Below, in pieces: positions 1 through 8,434 of a stretch of DNA of 64,000 bases. The DNA lies in assembly GCA_902778895.1 (NCBI GenBank), contig CACYZF010000010.1:1-64000 (forward strand). Direction: 5' to 3'. Position 1 is the first letter of the stretch. The number at the start of each line of letters is the position of its first letter. A program made the translations under genes and the position numbers. Source of the DNA: an uncultured bacterium (GTDB taxonomy: Bacteria > Verrucomicrobiota > Lentisphaeria > Victivallales > UBA1829). The notes under the pieces were generated by a model. The model was given only the letters and a program-made list of their open reading frames with translations, was not told where the DNA came from and did not search any database.

Positions 1-140
1 TCCAAATCGAACCGATATCATATAAAATACACCCGAAATCCTAACTTGTCAAGCCAAAATCAAAAGAAATCCTGAAAAAAGTCTGAAACTCCACCCCTCA
101 CGCTCGCGTATACGTGTGAGATATGATGTGTTTGCGTTGC

Positions 141-180
141 CTGAACGAGCTGAAATGAGGAAAGAATTCAGCTCATTCAG
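141..180. other. Inverted repeat (14-bp arms) downstream of the LptE-like gene
   Basis: Arms at 141-154 and 167-180 pair with one mismatch around a 12-nt loop. It lies just past the 3' end of the minus-strand LptE-like gene and may end its transcript, but no T-run follows on either strand, so an intrinsic terminator is not certain. Nothing else was recognised in 1-236. Confidence 0.5.
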
Positions 181-236
181 GAGATATACGCCAGATATGT
201 CCCCCTGCGGCTCAAACAGCCGAGTTAGGGAGGAGA

Positions 237-782
237 TCACCACGCCTCGGTGGTGTACTCGACGATCTCGCCGCCGAGGTCGTAGCACGCCTGACGCAGG
301 CCATAATATCTGCCGACCTGCGGATCGACGTTGTACTGGTAGTTGGCGGAGCCGGAAACAGTGCGCTTCTTAATCAGCGGTTCACTGCGGCCGGGGATCA
401 GGACCTCCATCTCAGCGTTCAGGCTGATACGGAATTCCGCAGGACGGTATTCGTCCTCCTCATAACCGGGATTGTAGCGGAGCATCGAACTTGTTGTATT
501 GACGAGGCGGACATACAGGATGCAATCGGCCTCCTCCTTGGAAACAAGTTTGAGGGAGTTGTCGCTCTGGAACCGGGCAGCGATCTGCGTACGGGCAAGT
601 TCGGTGAGGAGCGGTTCCTTCGTATCGTTGCGAATGGTGCTGATGGCAATCGTCTTGATCTGAGGATGCATCATGGAGCCCATGTGGTAGTAACCGCAGG
701 ACGAGGTGAAGGCAACACAGCCGAAAGCAAGAACGCAGGCGGACAGAATCATCCGGATCGAGCGGGAATCAATACGCTTCAT
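237..782 (-). CDS. lptE: LptE-like LPS-assembly lipoprotein
   Basis: 181-residue lipoprotein. The N-terminus (MKRIDSRS...) has a hydrophobic stretch ending in FTSSC-GYY, a plausible lipobox. The body resembles the LptE family: GYYHMGSMMHPQIKTIAIST, then NDTKEPLLTELARTQIAARF, then a beta-rich region. LptE is the outer-membrane lipoprotein that plugs LptD and delivers LPS to the cell surface. The start at 782 is chosen because it begins the signal peptide; an in-frame ATG at 803 would add seven basic residues. The gene overlaps the end of the upstream TPR gene by 14 bp, so the two are probably co-transcribed and translationally coupled. The family call rests on pattern recognition; the generic alternative is an uncharacterised lipoprotein of similar fold. 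Confidence 0.72.
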   Translation of the reverse strand: MKRIDSRSIRMILSACVLAFGCVAFTSSCGYYHMGSMMHPQIKTIAISTIRNDTKEPLLTELARTQIAARFQSDNSLKLVSKEEADCILYVRLVNTTSSMLRYNPGYEEDEYRPAEFRISLNAEMEVLIPGRSEPLIKKRTVSGSANYQYNVDPQVGRYYGLRQACYDLGGEIVEYTTEAW

Positions 783-2082
783 TGGAACCGGCCCTTTCTT
801 CATAGGATTCGCGGGAATCCGTCTTGATATCCTTTTTGAGATCGCGGATCGGAAGCAGCCATTTGCCGTCACTGCTCTCGGGCGCGATCAGGAGATCGGA
901 ATCCTCAAGCGGGATGGGATTGCGGACGAAGTCGTAGTGAGCCGGATCCTTGCGCGGCATGGCATCCGGCGGGGCCTCGTATGTCTCGTCGATCTCCGCC
1001 AGGAGTTTTTCGGACGGGATGGCGTGCTCCGTCTCGCCATAACGCTGCACGACTTGGTTGAGGTAATGTTCTGCGAGGTCATCGCGTCCGTTGCGGTGAT
1101 GATATTTCGCCAGGTCGTGAAGCCGTTTCGCCTGAATCTTATCGATGGCCAGACGCTGTTCCTTCACCCACTGGATCTCCGGCGCTTCGGGGTTGTTCTC
1201 CTCAAAATGCTTGAGCTGTTCCAACGCGAGCGTCGCCCAGCGTCCGTCGCCGTCGCCACGTTCGGCGAGCTGGCAATAGACGTCCGCGAGGCCGAGCTCG
1301 GCGTAATAGGCGGAATCAGTGCCGGGATGAAGCTGAAGCACCTCTTTGAACTTTTCAATGGACTGGTCCGTTTTCTGTTTCGTGAGGTACATCTGGGCCA
1401 GACGAAGCCGGACAGCGCCCGCGGATTCGGCGCAGGGGGCATTGCGCAGAGCCGCCTCCGAGCACTCCAGGAAACGGTCGGAGTCCTTGATGAAGGGAAG
1501 CCACGCGAACATAACGTCGCGATGCCCATTGTAAAAAGCGTCCGCGATCTCATATTCACGGTTCACGGCTCCGGTGAAATCAATGCGATTCATGTGTTCG
1601 CTGATGAGACGCTCAATACAGTCGAATTCCTTGCCGTAAAGCTCGGCCTGCCGATATGCGCGCGCGGCATGGGTCAGCGCGTTCGACTTCACCGTCTTGT
1701 CGGACGTGAGAAGCTCGGCATCGAGGTAACGTTTCGCTGCTTTGCGGTATTCTCCCTCACGTTCGAGGTCAAGCGCTTTCTGAAAGACTTCAAGCGCAGT
1801 CGCATCATTTTTTGCCCGGCGGGAAGCATTTTCCTCTTCCTTCTTCGCCTCAAGCTCGGCATCCCGCGCCTCATCGGCGGTCATTTCCGGTTCGGACGCG
1901 GCCTCGTCGGAGACAGGTTCCGCAGCTTTTTCAGAGGCGGAAACAGCTGTTTCCGCCTTAGATCCGGATGCGGCCGCGTCGTCTTTCGGAGCCGGTTCCT
2001 GAGCATACGTCATCCATGCGCCGAACGACAGAAGCGTCACCAGGCACACGGTCAGACCCGATCGGACAGGACGGAAGAACAT
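769..2082 (-). CDS. Exported tetratricopeptide-repeat protein
   Basis: 437 residues. An N-terminal signal peptide ends near AWMTYAQ. It is followed by an Ala/Glu/Lys-rich linker (about residues 30-95) with coiled-coil character. The rest is helical with several TPR-like units, for example EGEYRKAAKRYLDAE, RLRLAQMYLTKQKTDQSIEK and LAKYHHRNGRDDLAEHYLNQ. Such proteins are periplasmic scaffolds, and the last unit recalls BamD-type outer-membrane assembly lipoproteins, though no lipobox Cys is present here. It is first in a two-gene unit with the LptE-like gene, which suggests an envelope-assembly role (inference). The start has GGAG 8 nt upstream. Confidence 0.7.
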   Translation of the reverse strand: MFFRPVRSGLTVCLVTLLSFGAWMTYAQEPAPKDDAAASGSKAETAVSASEKAAEPVSDEAASEPEMTADEARDAELEAKKEEENASRRAKNDATALEVFQKALDLEREGEYRKAAKRYLDAELLTSDKTVKSNALTHAARAYRQAELYGKEFDCIERLISEHMNRIDFTGAVNREYEIADAFYNGHRDVMFAWLPFIKDSDRFLECSEAALRNAPCAESAGAVRLRLAQMYLTKQKTDQSIEKFKEVLQLHPGTDSAYYAELGLADVYCQLAERGDGDGRWATLALEQLKHFEENNPEAPEIQWVKEQRLAIDKIQAKRLHDLAKYHHRNGRDDLAEHYLNQVVQRYGETEHAIPSEKLLAEIDETYEAPPDAMPRKDPAHYDFVRNPIPLEDSDLLIAPESSDGKWLLPIRDLKKDIKTDSRESYEERAGSNEAY

Positions 2083-2137
2083 AATCGCGACTCCAAAAAT
2101 TAAAGTGATTCCGAAGGAAAGGAAAACAAATCCTAAT

Positions 2138-2150
2138 CTAGATAATCTAG
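2138..2150. promoter_or_regulatory. Perfect palindrome over the -10 of the TPR-lptE unit
   Basis: CTAGAT-A-ATCTAG is a perfect 6+1+6 palindrome. On the minus strand it overlaps a TGC-TAGATT extended -10 (TAGATT at 2149-2144), about 55 bp upstream of the start at 2082. The position is operator-like. The -35 is weak (CTGGCA at 17 nt). Confidence 0.4.
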
Positions 2151-2192
2151 CATAAAAGACGCAAAATGCCAGAAGAAAACAGGAAAAATCCG

Positions 2193-2217
2193 AAAAAAAA
2201 GGGAGGGCAAGCCCTCC
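2193..2217 (-). terminator. Intrinsic terminator of gltS
   Basis: On the minus strand GGAGGGC-TT-GCCCTCC is followed by a C and eight T. It lies about 110 nt past the gltS stop. Confidence 0.8.
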
Positions 2218-2226
2218 ACTGCGGCA

Positions 2227-2293
2227 GTGCTCTCAGCTTCGCTTGAGCACACACACAGAGTGTGTCGAGCAGTGCGCGGCTAACGCTCGCGCA
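2227..2293. repeat. Intergenic hairpin-chain repeat, copy 1
   Basis: A row of three small hairpins: GTGCTC..GAGCAC (2227-2250), ACACAC..GTGTGT and TGCGCG..CGCGCA (ending 2293). The last module, GTGCGCGGCTAACGCTCGCG, recurs identically at about 26863-26882. It is one of five related elements in the window and lies between the 3' end of gltS and its terminator. Confidence 0.75.
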
Positions 2294-2323
2294 TCCCCCA
2301 AAAAACATATTCTCTCCCCTGCC

Positions 2324-3685
2324 CTACCGTCTTTTCCGGTTGCGCAGGATGAGCGCGACGATCAGGATTCCCCAGAAGACAAAAAACACTGTCGATGCGA
2401 TGAAGACGGGGATCCAGCCGATGGTGAAAACCAGCGTCAGCGCGAGGGCAGTCACGATGCCGCCGCCCATGAAGGGTTCGTGGAGAAGCTGCTTGTAGCC
2501 GAACGCCGCGGTCGCCTCGGTCTTGTTCTCCGGGTCGACGGTACGCAGCAGGAGCAGCCCGGTCGCGGTCACGCCGAGCGACTGTCCGAAATCGGCGATG
2601 GCGCGTTCAAACCAGGCATCGCGGAAGAGTTTCGGCGCCACGAAGAGCACCATCAGCACGGACAGCAGCGCGCCCGAGCTGACCAGAATGAGCAGCGGCA
2701 GCCAGTTCTGAAGCACGACCTCGATGCGGATCGTGGCGATTGCGGAAACCACCAGAAAATCCAGGGAAGCGCCGGAGATGCGTTTCATCTGGTCGCCGTC
2801 GATCAGGGGCGCGATGCGGAGCCGCTGGAACGCATGCTGGATGATGAGGCCGCCGATCATGCACAGCGGGAAGAGAGGAAAACCGGAGAAGATCCGAATG
2901 GACGCCTTCGGGAAGATCACGATTTCCAGATAGCGGCAGCCGAACAGGATCGCGTAACCGATCGCCACGGCGGCGCCGATCAGCGCACAGTGCCATGCCA
3001 GCGAGTCGATGGAATCGCACAACACGGTCTGGCGTCCGGCGGAGGGCTGTTCCCGGCGGCGGTAGATCCCCCTCAGATGCAGCCGGTCCATATCCTCCAG
3101 AGACATGAACTCATGCACATGGCCGCGCCGGTTGGCCCAGTTCACCAGGACCATGCCGATGACAATCGCGACGATCATGCCCGCGGTCGCCACGGTGTAC
3201 CCCAGCGCAATGCCGTCGCTCCAGTCATATTTCTCGAACACGGAGGCCATGCCGCCGACCGTGCCGTGTCCGCCCTCGAACCCGATCTCCAGCAGATCAC
3301 CGAACGCAGGCGAAAGTCCGAAAAGCGGCATCAGCACAAATCCGGTCAGTCCCAGTCCGAGCACGTATTGTCCCCAGGCGATGAACTGTCCGAAACAGAG
3401 CTGGGGGAACGCGACCGCGATCATTTTGGAAAGTTTCGGCGAGGTCACGCCAAGGAAAAGTCCCGCGAAAACCACGTTGATGAGGAACCCCGGCAGTTTG
3501 CCGATGGTGGACAGGACATCCGCCGGGACCAGTCCGGGGATGCATTTGAAGACGATGAGGGCGGCCGCACCGCCGACGATGGAGCTGGGGAGATAAAGTT
3601 TCTGGAGGAGCGGGATGAAGACGCGCAGGCACTTCCCCGCCACCAGAAACAGCGACAGAATACAGAAAACCAGTACGGCGGTCAT
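2324..3685 (-). CDS. gltS: Sodium/glutamate symporter, GltS (ESS) family
   Basis: 453-residue polytopic membrane protein with about ten or more hydrophobic helices. Hallmarks of the ESS family are present: LPSSIVGGAAAL in the N-terminal half, GFEGGHGTVGGMASVFEK (the substrate/Na+ re-entrant region) and a C-terminal half with GVTATGLLLLRTVDPENKT and GGGIVTALAL. It would import glutamate with Na+ across the inner membrane. ATG 3685 is preferred over an upstream TTG at 3691. A promoter lies at 3787-3815 and a terminator at 2193-2217, so it is a single-gene transcript. The usual family length is 400-460 residues. Confidence 0.88.
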   Translation of the reverse strand: MTAVLVFCILSLFLVAGKCLRVFIPLLQKLYLPSSIVGGAAALIVFKCIPGLVPADVLSTIGKLPGFLINVVFAGLFLGVTSPKLSKMIAVAFPQLCFGQFIAWGQYVLGLGLTGFVLMPLFGLSPAFGDLLEIGFEGGHGTVGGMASVFEKYDWSDGIALGYTVATAGMIVAIVIGMVLVNWANRRGHVHEFMSLEDMDRLHLRGIYRRREQPSAGRQTVLCDSIDSLAWHCALIGAAVAIGYAILFGCRYLEIVIFPKASIRIFSGFPLFPLCMIGGLIIQHAFQRLRIAPLIDGDQMKRISGASLDFLVVSAIATIRIEVVLQNWLPLLILVSSGALLSVLMVLFVAPKLFRDAWFERAIADFGQSLGVTATGLLLLRTVDPENKTEATAAFGYKQLLHEPFMGGGIVTALALTLVFTIGWIPVFIASTVFFVFWGILIVALILRNRKRR

Positions 3686-3786
3686 AAGCAATCTCTTTGG
3701 AACAAGGTGAAAAGCGGATCGTCCGCGGAAGGGAATGCTTCACCTGCGCACGGGAAACATGACGCGGACGACAAATCGGGGAATAT

Positions 3787-3815
3787 AAATTAGCCGTTCC
3801 AAAGAAAAATGTCAA
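3787..3815 (-). promoter_or_regulatory. Sigma70-type promoter of gltS
   Basis: TTGACA (3815-3810), 17-nt spacer, TAATTT (3792-3787) on the minus strand, about 100 nt before the gltS start. Confidence 0.6.
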
Positions 3816-3920
3816 GTAATTTTTATGTGTCTGCAAAGAAAATGCATCGCCCAACGTACCGGAGGCATACGGCGGCAGAGAAAAAAGAATTACTCCTTGC
3901 CGAAGCGCAAACCCGTTTTC

Positions 3921-4481
3921 TCAGCGGTTGAGCGGATTCGGGATGTCCCGCTGAAAGAACGGGTCGTTGGAGTCGATGCGCCCCACCCCGCCGATCCCGC
4001 GCATATTCTCCGGTGTAATCGGCGGCAGGACAGCCCCGCCCCAGGGGTCGTCCGGCGGAAGCGGCTGAGGCCCGCTCACCATGTCATCCGGCGAACCGAC
4101 ATAATTGACCAAGACGCCGGAATCCCCGGGGACCGTGCCGGGCTCGTAAGGCGTCGCCTGTTTTGAACGGGGCGCGTTCGGGACGACCGCCCCCACCCCG
4201 ACGACGGAAGTATTATCAGAAACGGACGCCATGCCGTGCGGAACATTTGCCGTGTGCGTCGTCTTCACGTCCTGACGTGCCGCGCGATGTTCCGACGCTG
4301 CATTTCTTTTCGAAACGGTCGTTTCGCCGGACGGGACGGGTTCGGCGGAGGATCCAGCCTCACGCGGAGGCGCGAACTGAACGAGGATGAAAAGGACGAG
4401 CGGCAGAACGGTGAGAAGCAGGACGATAAGGAAGACGAGCTTCCCTGCGGATTTGTTTTCCTGCATGCTGGATGGGGACAT
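3921..4481 (-). CDS. Small single-pass membrane-anchored protein, unknown function
   Basis: 186 residues. A short cytoplasmic N-terminus (MSPSSMQENKSAGK) is followed by one strong membrane segment (LVFLIVLLLTVLPLVLFILV). The rest is a Ser/Pro/Gly-rich, low-complexity extracytoplasmic tail with GMASVSDNTSVVGVGAVVPN and PPDDPWGGAVLPPI and no Cys. No family was recognised. AGGAG lies upstream of the ATG. It stands alone between gltS and the oxidoreductase gene. The tail composition suggests a disordered envelope-spanning linker; no function can be given. Confidence 0.6.
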   Translation of the reverse strand: MSPSSMQENKSAGKLVFLIVLLLTVLPLVLFILVQFAPPREAGSSAEPVPSGETTVSKRNAASEHRAARQDVKTTHTANVPHGMASVSDNTSVVGVGAVVPNAPRSKQATPYEPGTVPGDSGVLVNYVGSPDDMVSGPQPLPPDDPWGGAVLPPITPENMRGIGGVGRIDSNDPFFQRDIPNPLNR

Positions 4482-4639
4482 GGTACGGACTCCTGTTGTG
4501 TTTGGCTCCCTGCATCGTTTCGGTGCGGGATCGTGAATTTGTTTTATGAATTAGACCCCTGCCCTGCCGCAAATCTTAGCGGAAAAACCGTTTTTTTGAA
4601 AAAAAGTCCGTTTTTTCCTCAAAAGGTTTCTCCGTCCGT

Positions 4640-5740
4640 TCAGTCCAGCTCGCCCGGCGCAAGTCCCTCGCGGAGAGCCGCCGGACGGGCGCATGTGCTT
4701 TCAACGGAAACATACTGCCGTTTTTCCGCGGATTCGAGGATGGAGCACATCACGTCGGTCACATGATACGCCAGCTCGCCGCTGCACCGGTGCGGACGCC
4801 CGAGTTCGATCCCGGCCGCCATGTCCGCCAGCCCGATCAGGCGCATGTTTTCGTTGTAGAGGAACGTGTTTTCCGCCGTTTTCCATTCGCCGCCCGTTGC
4901 GGCGTTCGCGAACCGCACCTCGCCGGAGAACGTATTCGGGTCGGGCGTATGGATCGCGCCGTCGAGCCCCCACAGTTCGATGCAGTTCTCCATCTGCGGG
5001 CTCGTCCGGAACACGTCGAAGCTCATGGTGAGGTTGACGACGGGCCCGGAGACGAATTCCAGCACGGCGGCGACATGGGTGTCGACTTCCACGGGATACG
5101 TCTTACCCTGATTGCTCCCGCTCCCCAGCCGCAGATCCGTCGCGCGGGAGGCGAATCCGGCAACGCGTTTCACCGGGCCGAGCAGATTCACCAGCGCCGT
5201 GATGTAATACGGCCCCATGTCCATCAGCGGACCGCCGCCGTTTTTGTAGTAGAACCCGGAGTTGGGATGCCAGGATTCCGGTCCATGGTTGGCCATGATG
5301 ACGCAGCCGCCGGAGATCTTCCCGACCGCGCCGCTGTCAATGAGTTTGCGGCAGGTCTGGTGTCCGCCGCCCAGGAACGTATCCGGCGCGCATCCCGTGC
5401 GCAGGCCTTTTTTCTCCGCCAGCTTCAGGACCATCCGTCCGTCCTCGCGCGTGACCGCGAACGGTTTTTCGGTGTAGACGTGTTTCCCCGCCTCAAGCGC
5501 GCGCAGATTGATCTCCGCATGGGCGTCCGGCGTGGTCAGGTTGAGGATGATGTCAATCTCCGGGTCGCAGAGAAGCGCGTCGACGGAGACCGCCTGAAGT
5601 CCGAACTGTTCCGCCGCGGCGCGGGCGGATTCGTCCCGTCTGCTCGCACATTTCACGACGCGGAGGTACCGGAACGCATCCTTGTTGCGCAGATACGCGC
5701 CGCTGATATTTCCGCATCCGATCAAGCCTGCTCTTTGCAT
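4640..5740 (-). CDS. Gfo/Idh/MocA-family oxidoreductase
   Basis: 366 residues. An N-terminal Rossmann fold begins GLIGCGNISGAYLRN (GxGxxG type). The family's EKP motif is in HVYTEKPFAVT, where Lys takes part in catalysis, and the C-terminal alpha/beta domain starts near GGGPLMDMGPYYITAL. Members oxidise or reduce hydroxyls of sugars, inositols and related compounds with NAD(P). No signal peptide, so cytoplasmic. It follows budA by 19 bp and has its own AGAGGTGA ribosome site, so the two likely form an operon. The substrate cannot be read from sequence. Confidence 0.88.
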   Translation of the reverse strand: MQRAGLIGCGNISGAYLRNKDAFRYLRVVKCASRRDESARAAAEQFGLQAVSVDALLCDPEIDIILNLTTPDAHAEINLRALEAGKHVYTEKPFAVTREDGRMVLKLAEKKGLRTGCAPDTFLGGGHQTCRKLIDSGAVGKISGGCVIMANHGPESWHPNSGFYYKNGGGPLMDMGPYYITALVNLLGPVKRVAGFASRATDLRLGSGSNQGKTYPVEVDTHVAAVLEFVSGPVVNLTMSFDVFRTSPQMENCIELWGLDGAIHTPDPNTFSGEVRFANAATGGEWKTAENTFLYNENMRLIGLADMAAGIELGRPHRCSGELAYHVTDVMCSILESAEKRQYVSVESTCARPAALREGLAPGELD

Positions 5741-5759
5741 GGTTTCACCTCTGTTCGGG

Positions 5760-6482
5760 TTATCGTTCCGCTTCGGCCGCCTTCAATTCTCCGCTCCAGT
5801 CCCGGTTCAGGTCGAGTCCGGCAAAAACGTCCGGCGAATCGGGCAGACGGATTTGAAGATCGTTCGCGCGGCAGAAGCTCAGTTTTCCTTCGTTGACGGA
5901 GAAATTGAGCACATGGCCGCCGCGCCGCCGGTCGGCGTCCATGAAATGAAGGTGCCAGCCCGGGGCGTTGATGCCCTGCACGTAGCCGGGGAGACGGAAT
6001 CCGACCAGATCGCCGGAGATATCGTCCCACTCGAAAACGGCCTCGGCTTTCGCCGCCTCCGCGAGACCGACGCCGTCGTACTCCTGACGTCTGACGCTCC
6101 GGACTTTCATGTGCCGGAACGACCCGGTAAAACGGACCGCGAGCGGGGTATCGTCACGCGGACAAAGTTCCTTCATCCGCGCCTCGAACAGCTCATAGCT
6201 GGGGATCCTGTTCAGGTTCAGTTCCTGTTCCGGCCGGAACTCCGCGATCGTGCCGAACGGGATCGTCTCCCCGTCTCCGGGCAGTCGGACCTGCCCGTCC
6301 GCGCAGGCCTGATACACCACGCCGTCGATCATCTGCACCTCGCCGTCGAGCCGGTCCATGGTCGCGATCGCCAGATTGCCGAACTTTTTGACTTCGCCGA
6401 CGCTGACGATGCCGCCGTAATGTCCGCCGAGGAGGACACTGAACAACGATATCTGCGTGAATTTGATTCTCGGTTCGCTCAT
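5760..6482 (-). CDS. budA: Alpha-acetolactate decarboxylase
   Basis: 240 residues. It matches the acetolactate decarboxylase family end to end: FTQISLFSVLLGGHYGGIVS at the start, FGTIAEF in the middle and the zinc-binding segment PGWHLHFMDADRRRGGHVL (His177, His179, His190). The enzyme converts acetolactate to acetoin in overflow metabolism to 2,3-butanediol. Start 6482 (MSEPR) is chosen because AGGAG sits 10 nt upstream and it begins the conserved domain. No acetolactate synthase or butanediol dehydrogenase gene is adjacent; the downstream neighbour is a Gfo/Idh oxidoreductase. Pairing with an NAD(P) oxidoreductase may mean acetoin is further reduced (inference). Confidence 0.88.
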   Translation of the reverse strand: MSEPRIKFTQISLFSVLLGGHYGGIVSVGEVKKFGNLAIATMDRLDGEVQMIDGVVYQACADGQVRLPGDGETIPFGTIAEFRPEQELNLNRIPSYELFEARMKELCPRDDTPLAVRFTGSFRHMKVRSVRRQEYDGVGLAEAAKAEAVFEWDDISGDLVGFRLPGYVQGINAPGWHLHFMDADRRRGGHVLNFSVNEGKLSFCRANDLQIRLPDSPDVFAGLDLNRDWSGELKAAEAER

Positions 6483-6709
6483 ATTTCGCAATGACTCCTG
6501 ATTCTTTCCTGTGATTCGCCATAATATATTCCCCGTCCACGCCCTTTTCAAATGGAAATCCGGAAAAAAGGGAATCCAACTGTCTTGTCAAAAAACAGTT
6601 AAGTCCGGAAGAAACAGAAGGTTTTATGCGGTTTTCTGCTTGTATTTCCGCCGAAAGCGTGTATTTTATATGGACTAATGTTTTTTGTGTCCTGTCAAAC
6701 GAGGTCACC

Positions 6710-8203
6710 ATGAAAAAACTTTTCTATCTTCTTGCTGTTCTGTTTATCGGTATCACTTCCGCCCTCTCGACGTCCTGTTCCAAAAGCGACAAGGACAAGC
6801 CACTGATCGTCGCCTGCGAAGCATCCTCGTCTCCGTACTGTTACTACCTCAACTCGCATGCGGACCCCACGGTCGCCGGTATCGACGTTGACCTGGTGGA
6901 GGAGATCGGGAAAGCTCTGGGGCGTCCAGTCCAGTTCAAGGTCGTTCCGTTCCAGAACGTCTTCACGCTCGTTGCCTCAGGCGAAGCCGACATCGGCGCA
7001 GCCGCGATCACGATCACACCGGAACGCGCCAAGCGTGTCCTCTTCTCGACCATCTACGACACCTCCACGCAAGTCGCCATCGTGCCGAGCCATTCCGACA
7101 TCACGGACGAAGCCGCGTTGAAGGAAGTCCGGGTCGCCGCGCAGGAAGGGACCACCGACCTGGAGTATCTGCGTGAAGTCATCAAACCGCGGGTCGTCCT
7201 GCCCTACCTGACGCAGGAGGACGTCAACGCCTCGCTCTCCGACCGCCGCGCCGATGCCGCCGTCATGGACCAGCTGGAGGCCGAGATCCTGGTCCGCAGG
7301 AGCGGAGACGATTTCAGAATCAACGCGAAACCTTTGTGCAGAGTGCAGTACGGTCTCATCTTCAACAAAGAGAATGCCCAGCTCGCGGAGGCCGCCAATG
7401 CCGTGATCGAAAAGTACAAGACCTCCGGACAGCTCCTCAAGAGCCGCGAAAAGCACATGGAAGAGCTCTGGACTCATCCCGGCTACGGTGCCCTGCGCGA
7501 TGATTATAAAGACGTCAAACCGTTTGTCGTCTGCCTTGATCCCTCGTTCGCGCCGTTTGCGTTCATGAACCGGAACCGTCTGGCCGGCGTGGATATCGAA
7601 ATGGCGGAAGCCATCGCCGAGGAGCTCAAACGCCCGGTTCAGTTCCGGATCGTGCCGTTCTCCGAAATCCTGCCCCTCGTCATCAACGGCGCTGCCGACA
7701 TGGGGACGTCCGGCATCTCCATCACGCCGGAACGCTCCTCGATGATCCTTTTCTCCAATCCCTACGAAGCCAGCATGCGGAGGATTCTTGTGAGAGAAGG
7801 CTCCAAGCTCAGCAGAATCTCCGATCTGGACGGCAAGGTCGTCGGGGCCGAGAAGGGCACGACGAACGAGGAATACGCCGTCAACAAGCTCCGTGCGAAA
7901 AAGACGATCCACTATGACAATGCCGCGGAAGGCATCCTGGGCCTGCTCAACAACGAGATCGACGCCTATGTCGACGACGAGAGCGAAGCCGAATTTGCCA
8001 TGGAAAAACACAAAGGCCAGATCAAGATGATGCAGATCTCCATCCGCGCGGAGGAATACGGTTTCGCGTTCCGCCTGGGCAATACCGAGGCGAAGGCCGC
8101 CGCGGACAGGGTCATCGAGGCGAAACGCAGGAACGGCGATCTTCAGGCGCTCTTCCGCAAATACACCTCCATCTACAAGACGATCGGACTGGACGGCATC
8201 TGA
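6710..8203 (+). CDS. Double-domain amino-acid-type solute-binding lipoprotein
   Basis: 497 residues with two complete SBP_bac_3-type modules in one chain. The signal segment MKKLFYLLAVLFIGITSALS ends at STSC, a near-lipobox. Module 1 spans about residues 25-260 (GIDVDLVEEIGKALGRPVQF, SGEADIGAAAITITPERAK). Module 2 spans about 270-497 (GVDIEMAEAIAEELKRPVQF, NGAADMGTSGISITPERSS). The two are clear paralogues, so the gene arose by internal duplication. Family members deliver polar amino acids to ABC importers, or act as sensors when fused to kinases. No permease or ATPase is adjacent, so the partner is unknown. Start 6710 gives the signal peptide. A terminator follows at 8241-8281. Confidence 0.85.
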   Translation: MKKLFYLLAVLFIGITSALSTSCSKSDKDKPLIVACEASSSPYCYYLNSHADPTVAGIDVDLVEEIGKALGRPVQFKVVPFQNVFTLVASGEADIGAAAITITPERAKRVLFSTIYDTSTQVAIVPSHSDITDEAALKEVRVAAQEGTTDLEYLREVIKPRVVLPYLTQEDVNASLSDRRADAAVMDQLEAEILVRRSGDDFRINAKPLCRVQYGLIFNKENAQLAEAANAVIEKYKTSGQLLKSREKHMEELWTHPGYGALRDDYKDVKPFVVCLDPSFAPFAFMNRNRLAGVDIEMAEAIAEELKRPVQFRIVPFSEILPLVINGAADMGTSGISITPERSSMILFSNPYEASMRRILVREGSKLSRISDLDGKVVGAEKGTTNEEYAVNKLRAKKTIHYDNAAEGILGLLNNEIDAYVDDESEAEFAMEKHKGQIKMMQISIRAEEYGFAFRLGNTEAKAAADRVIEAKRRNGDLQALFRKYTSIYKTIGLDGI

Positions 8204-8240
8204 TCCGCGCCTTTCCGTCTGATTCCGTTTTTACATCGTT

Positions 8241-8281
8241 GAGCCGTCCGTGCGCATTATGCAGGACGGCTCGTTCATTTT
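8241..8281 (+). terminator. Terminator after the double binding protein
   Basis: GAGCCGTCC (8241-8249) pairs with GGACGGCTC (8264-8272), followed by GTTCATTTT. Confidence 0.7.
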
Positions 8282-8346
8282 ACCGTCTGTCTCCCGCTTT
8301 TTTTGAACTGCCGGAAGAGAAAGCCGGAAAAAACATCCGACTTCGC

Positions 8347-8374
8347 TTGATTTGTTAGCGAACGGGTGTATCTT
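8347..8374 (+). promoter_or_regulatory. Promoter of the GH43 gene
   Basis: TTGATT (8347-8352), 16-nt spacer, TATCTT (8369-8374), about 60 nt before the start at 8435. Confidence 0.5.
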
Positions 8375-8434
8375 TTTAAAACCTAAAAAAATCTTCCACC
8401 ATTCAGCAACATTAGAAATGTTCAGGAGAACAAG

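Noticed and set aside
4580..4622. Terminator pair CGG-AAAAA-CCG-TTTTTTT downstream of the Gfo/Idh gene
   Set aside because: The stems are only 3 bp and could form by chance in an A/T-rich run.
6637..6672. Promoter for the double binding protein
   Set aside because: TTGTAT and TTTTAT are present with an 18-nt spacer, but both boxes are poor, so it was not listed.
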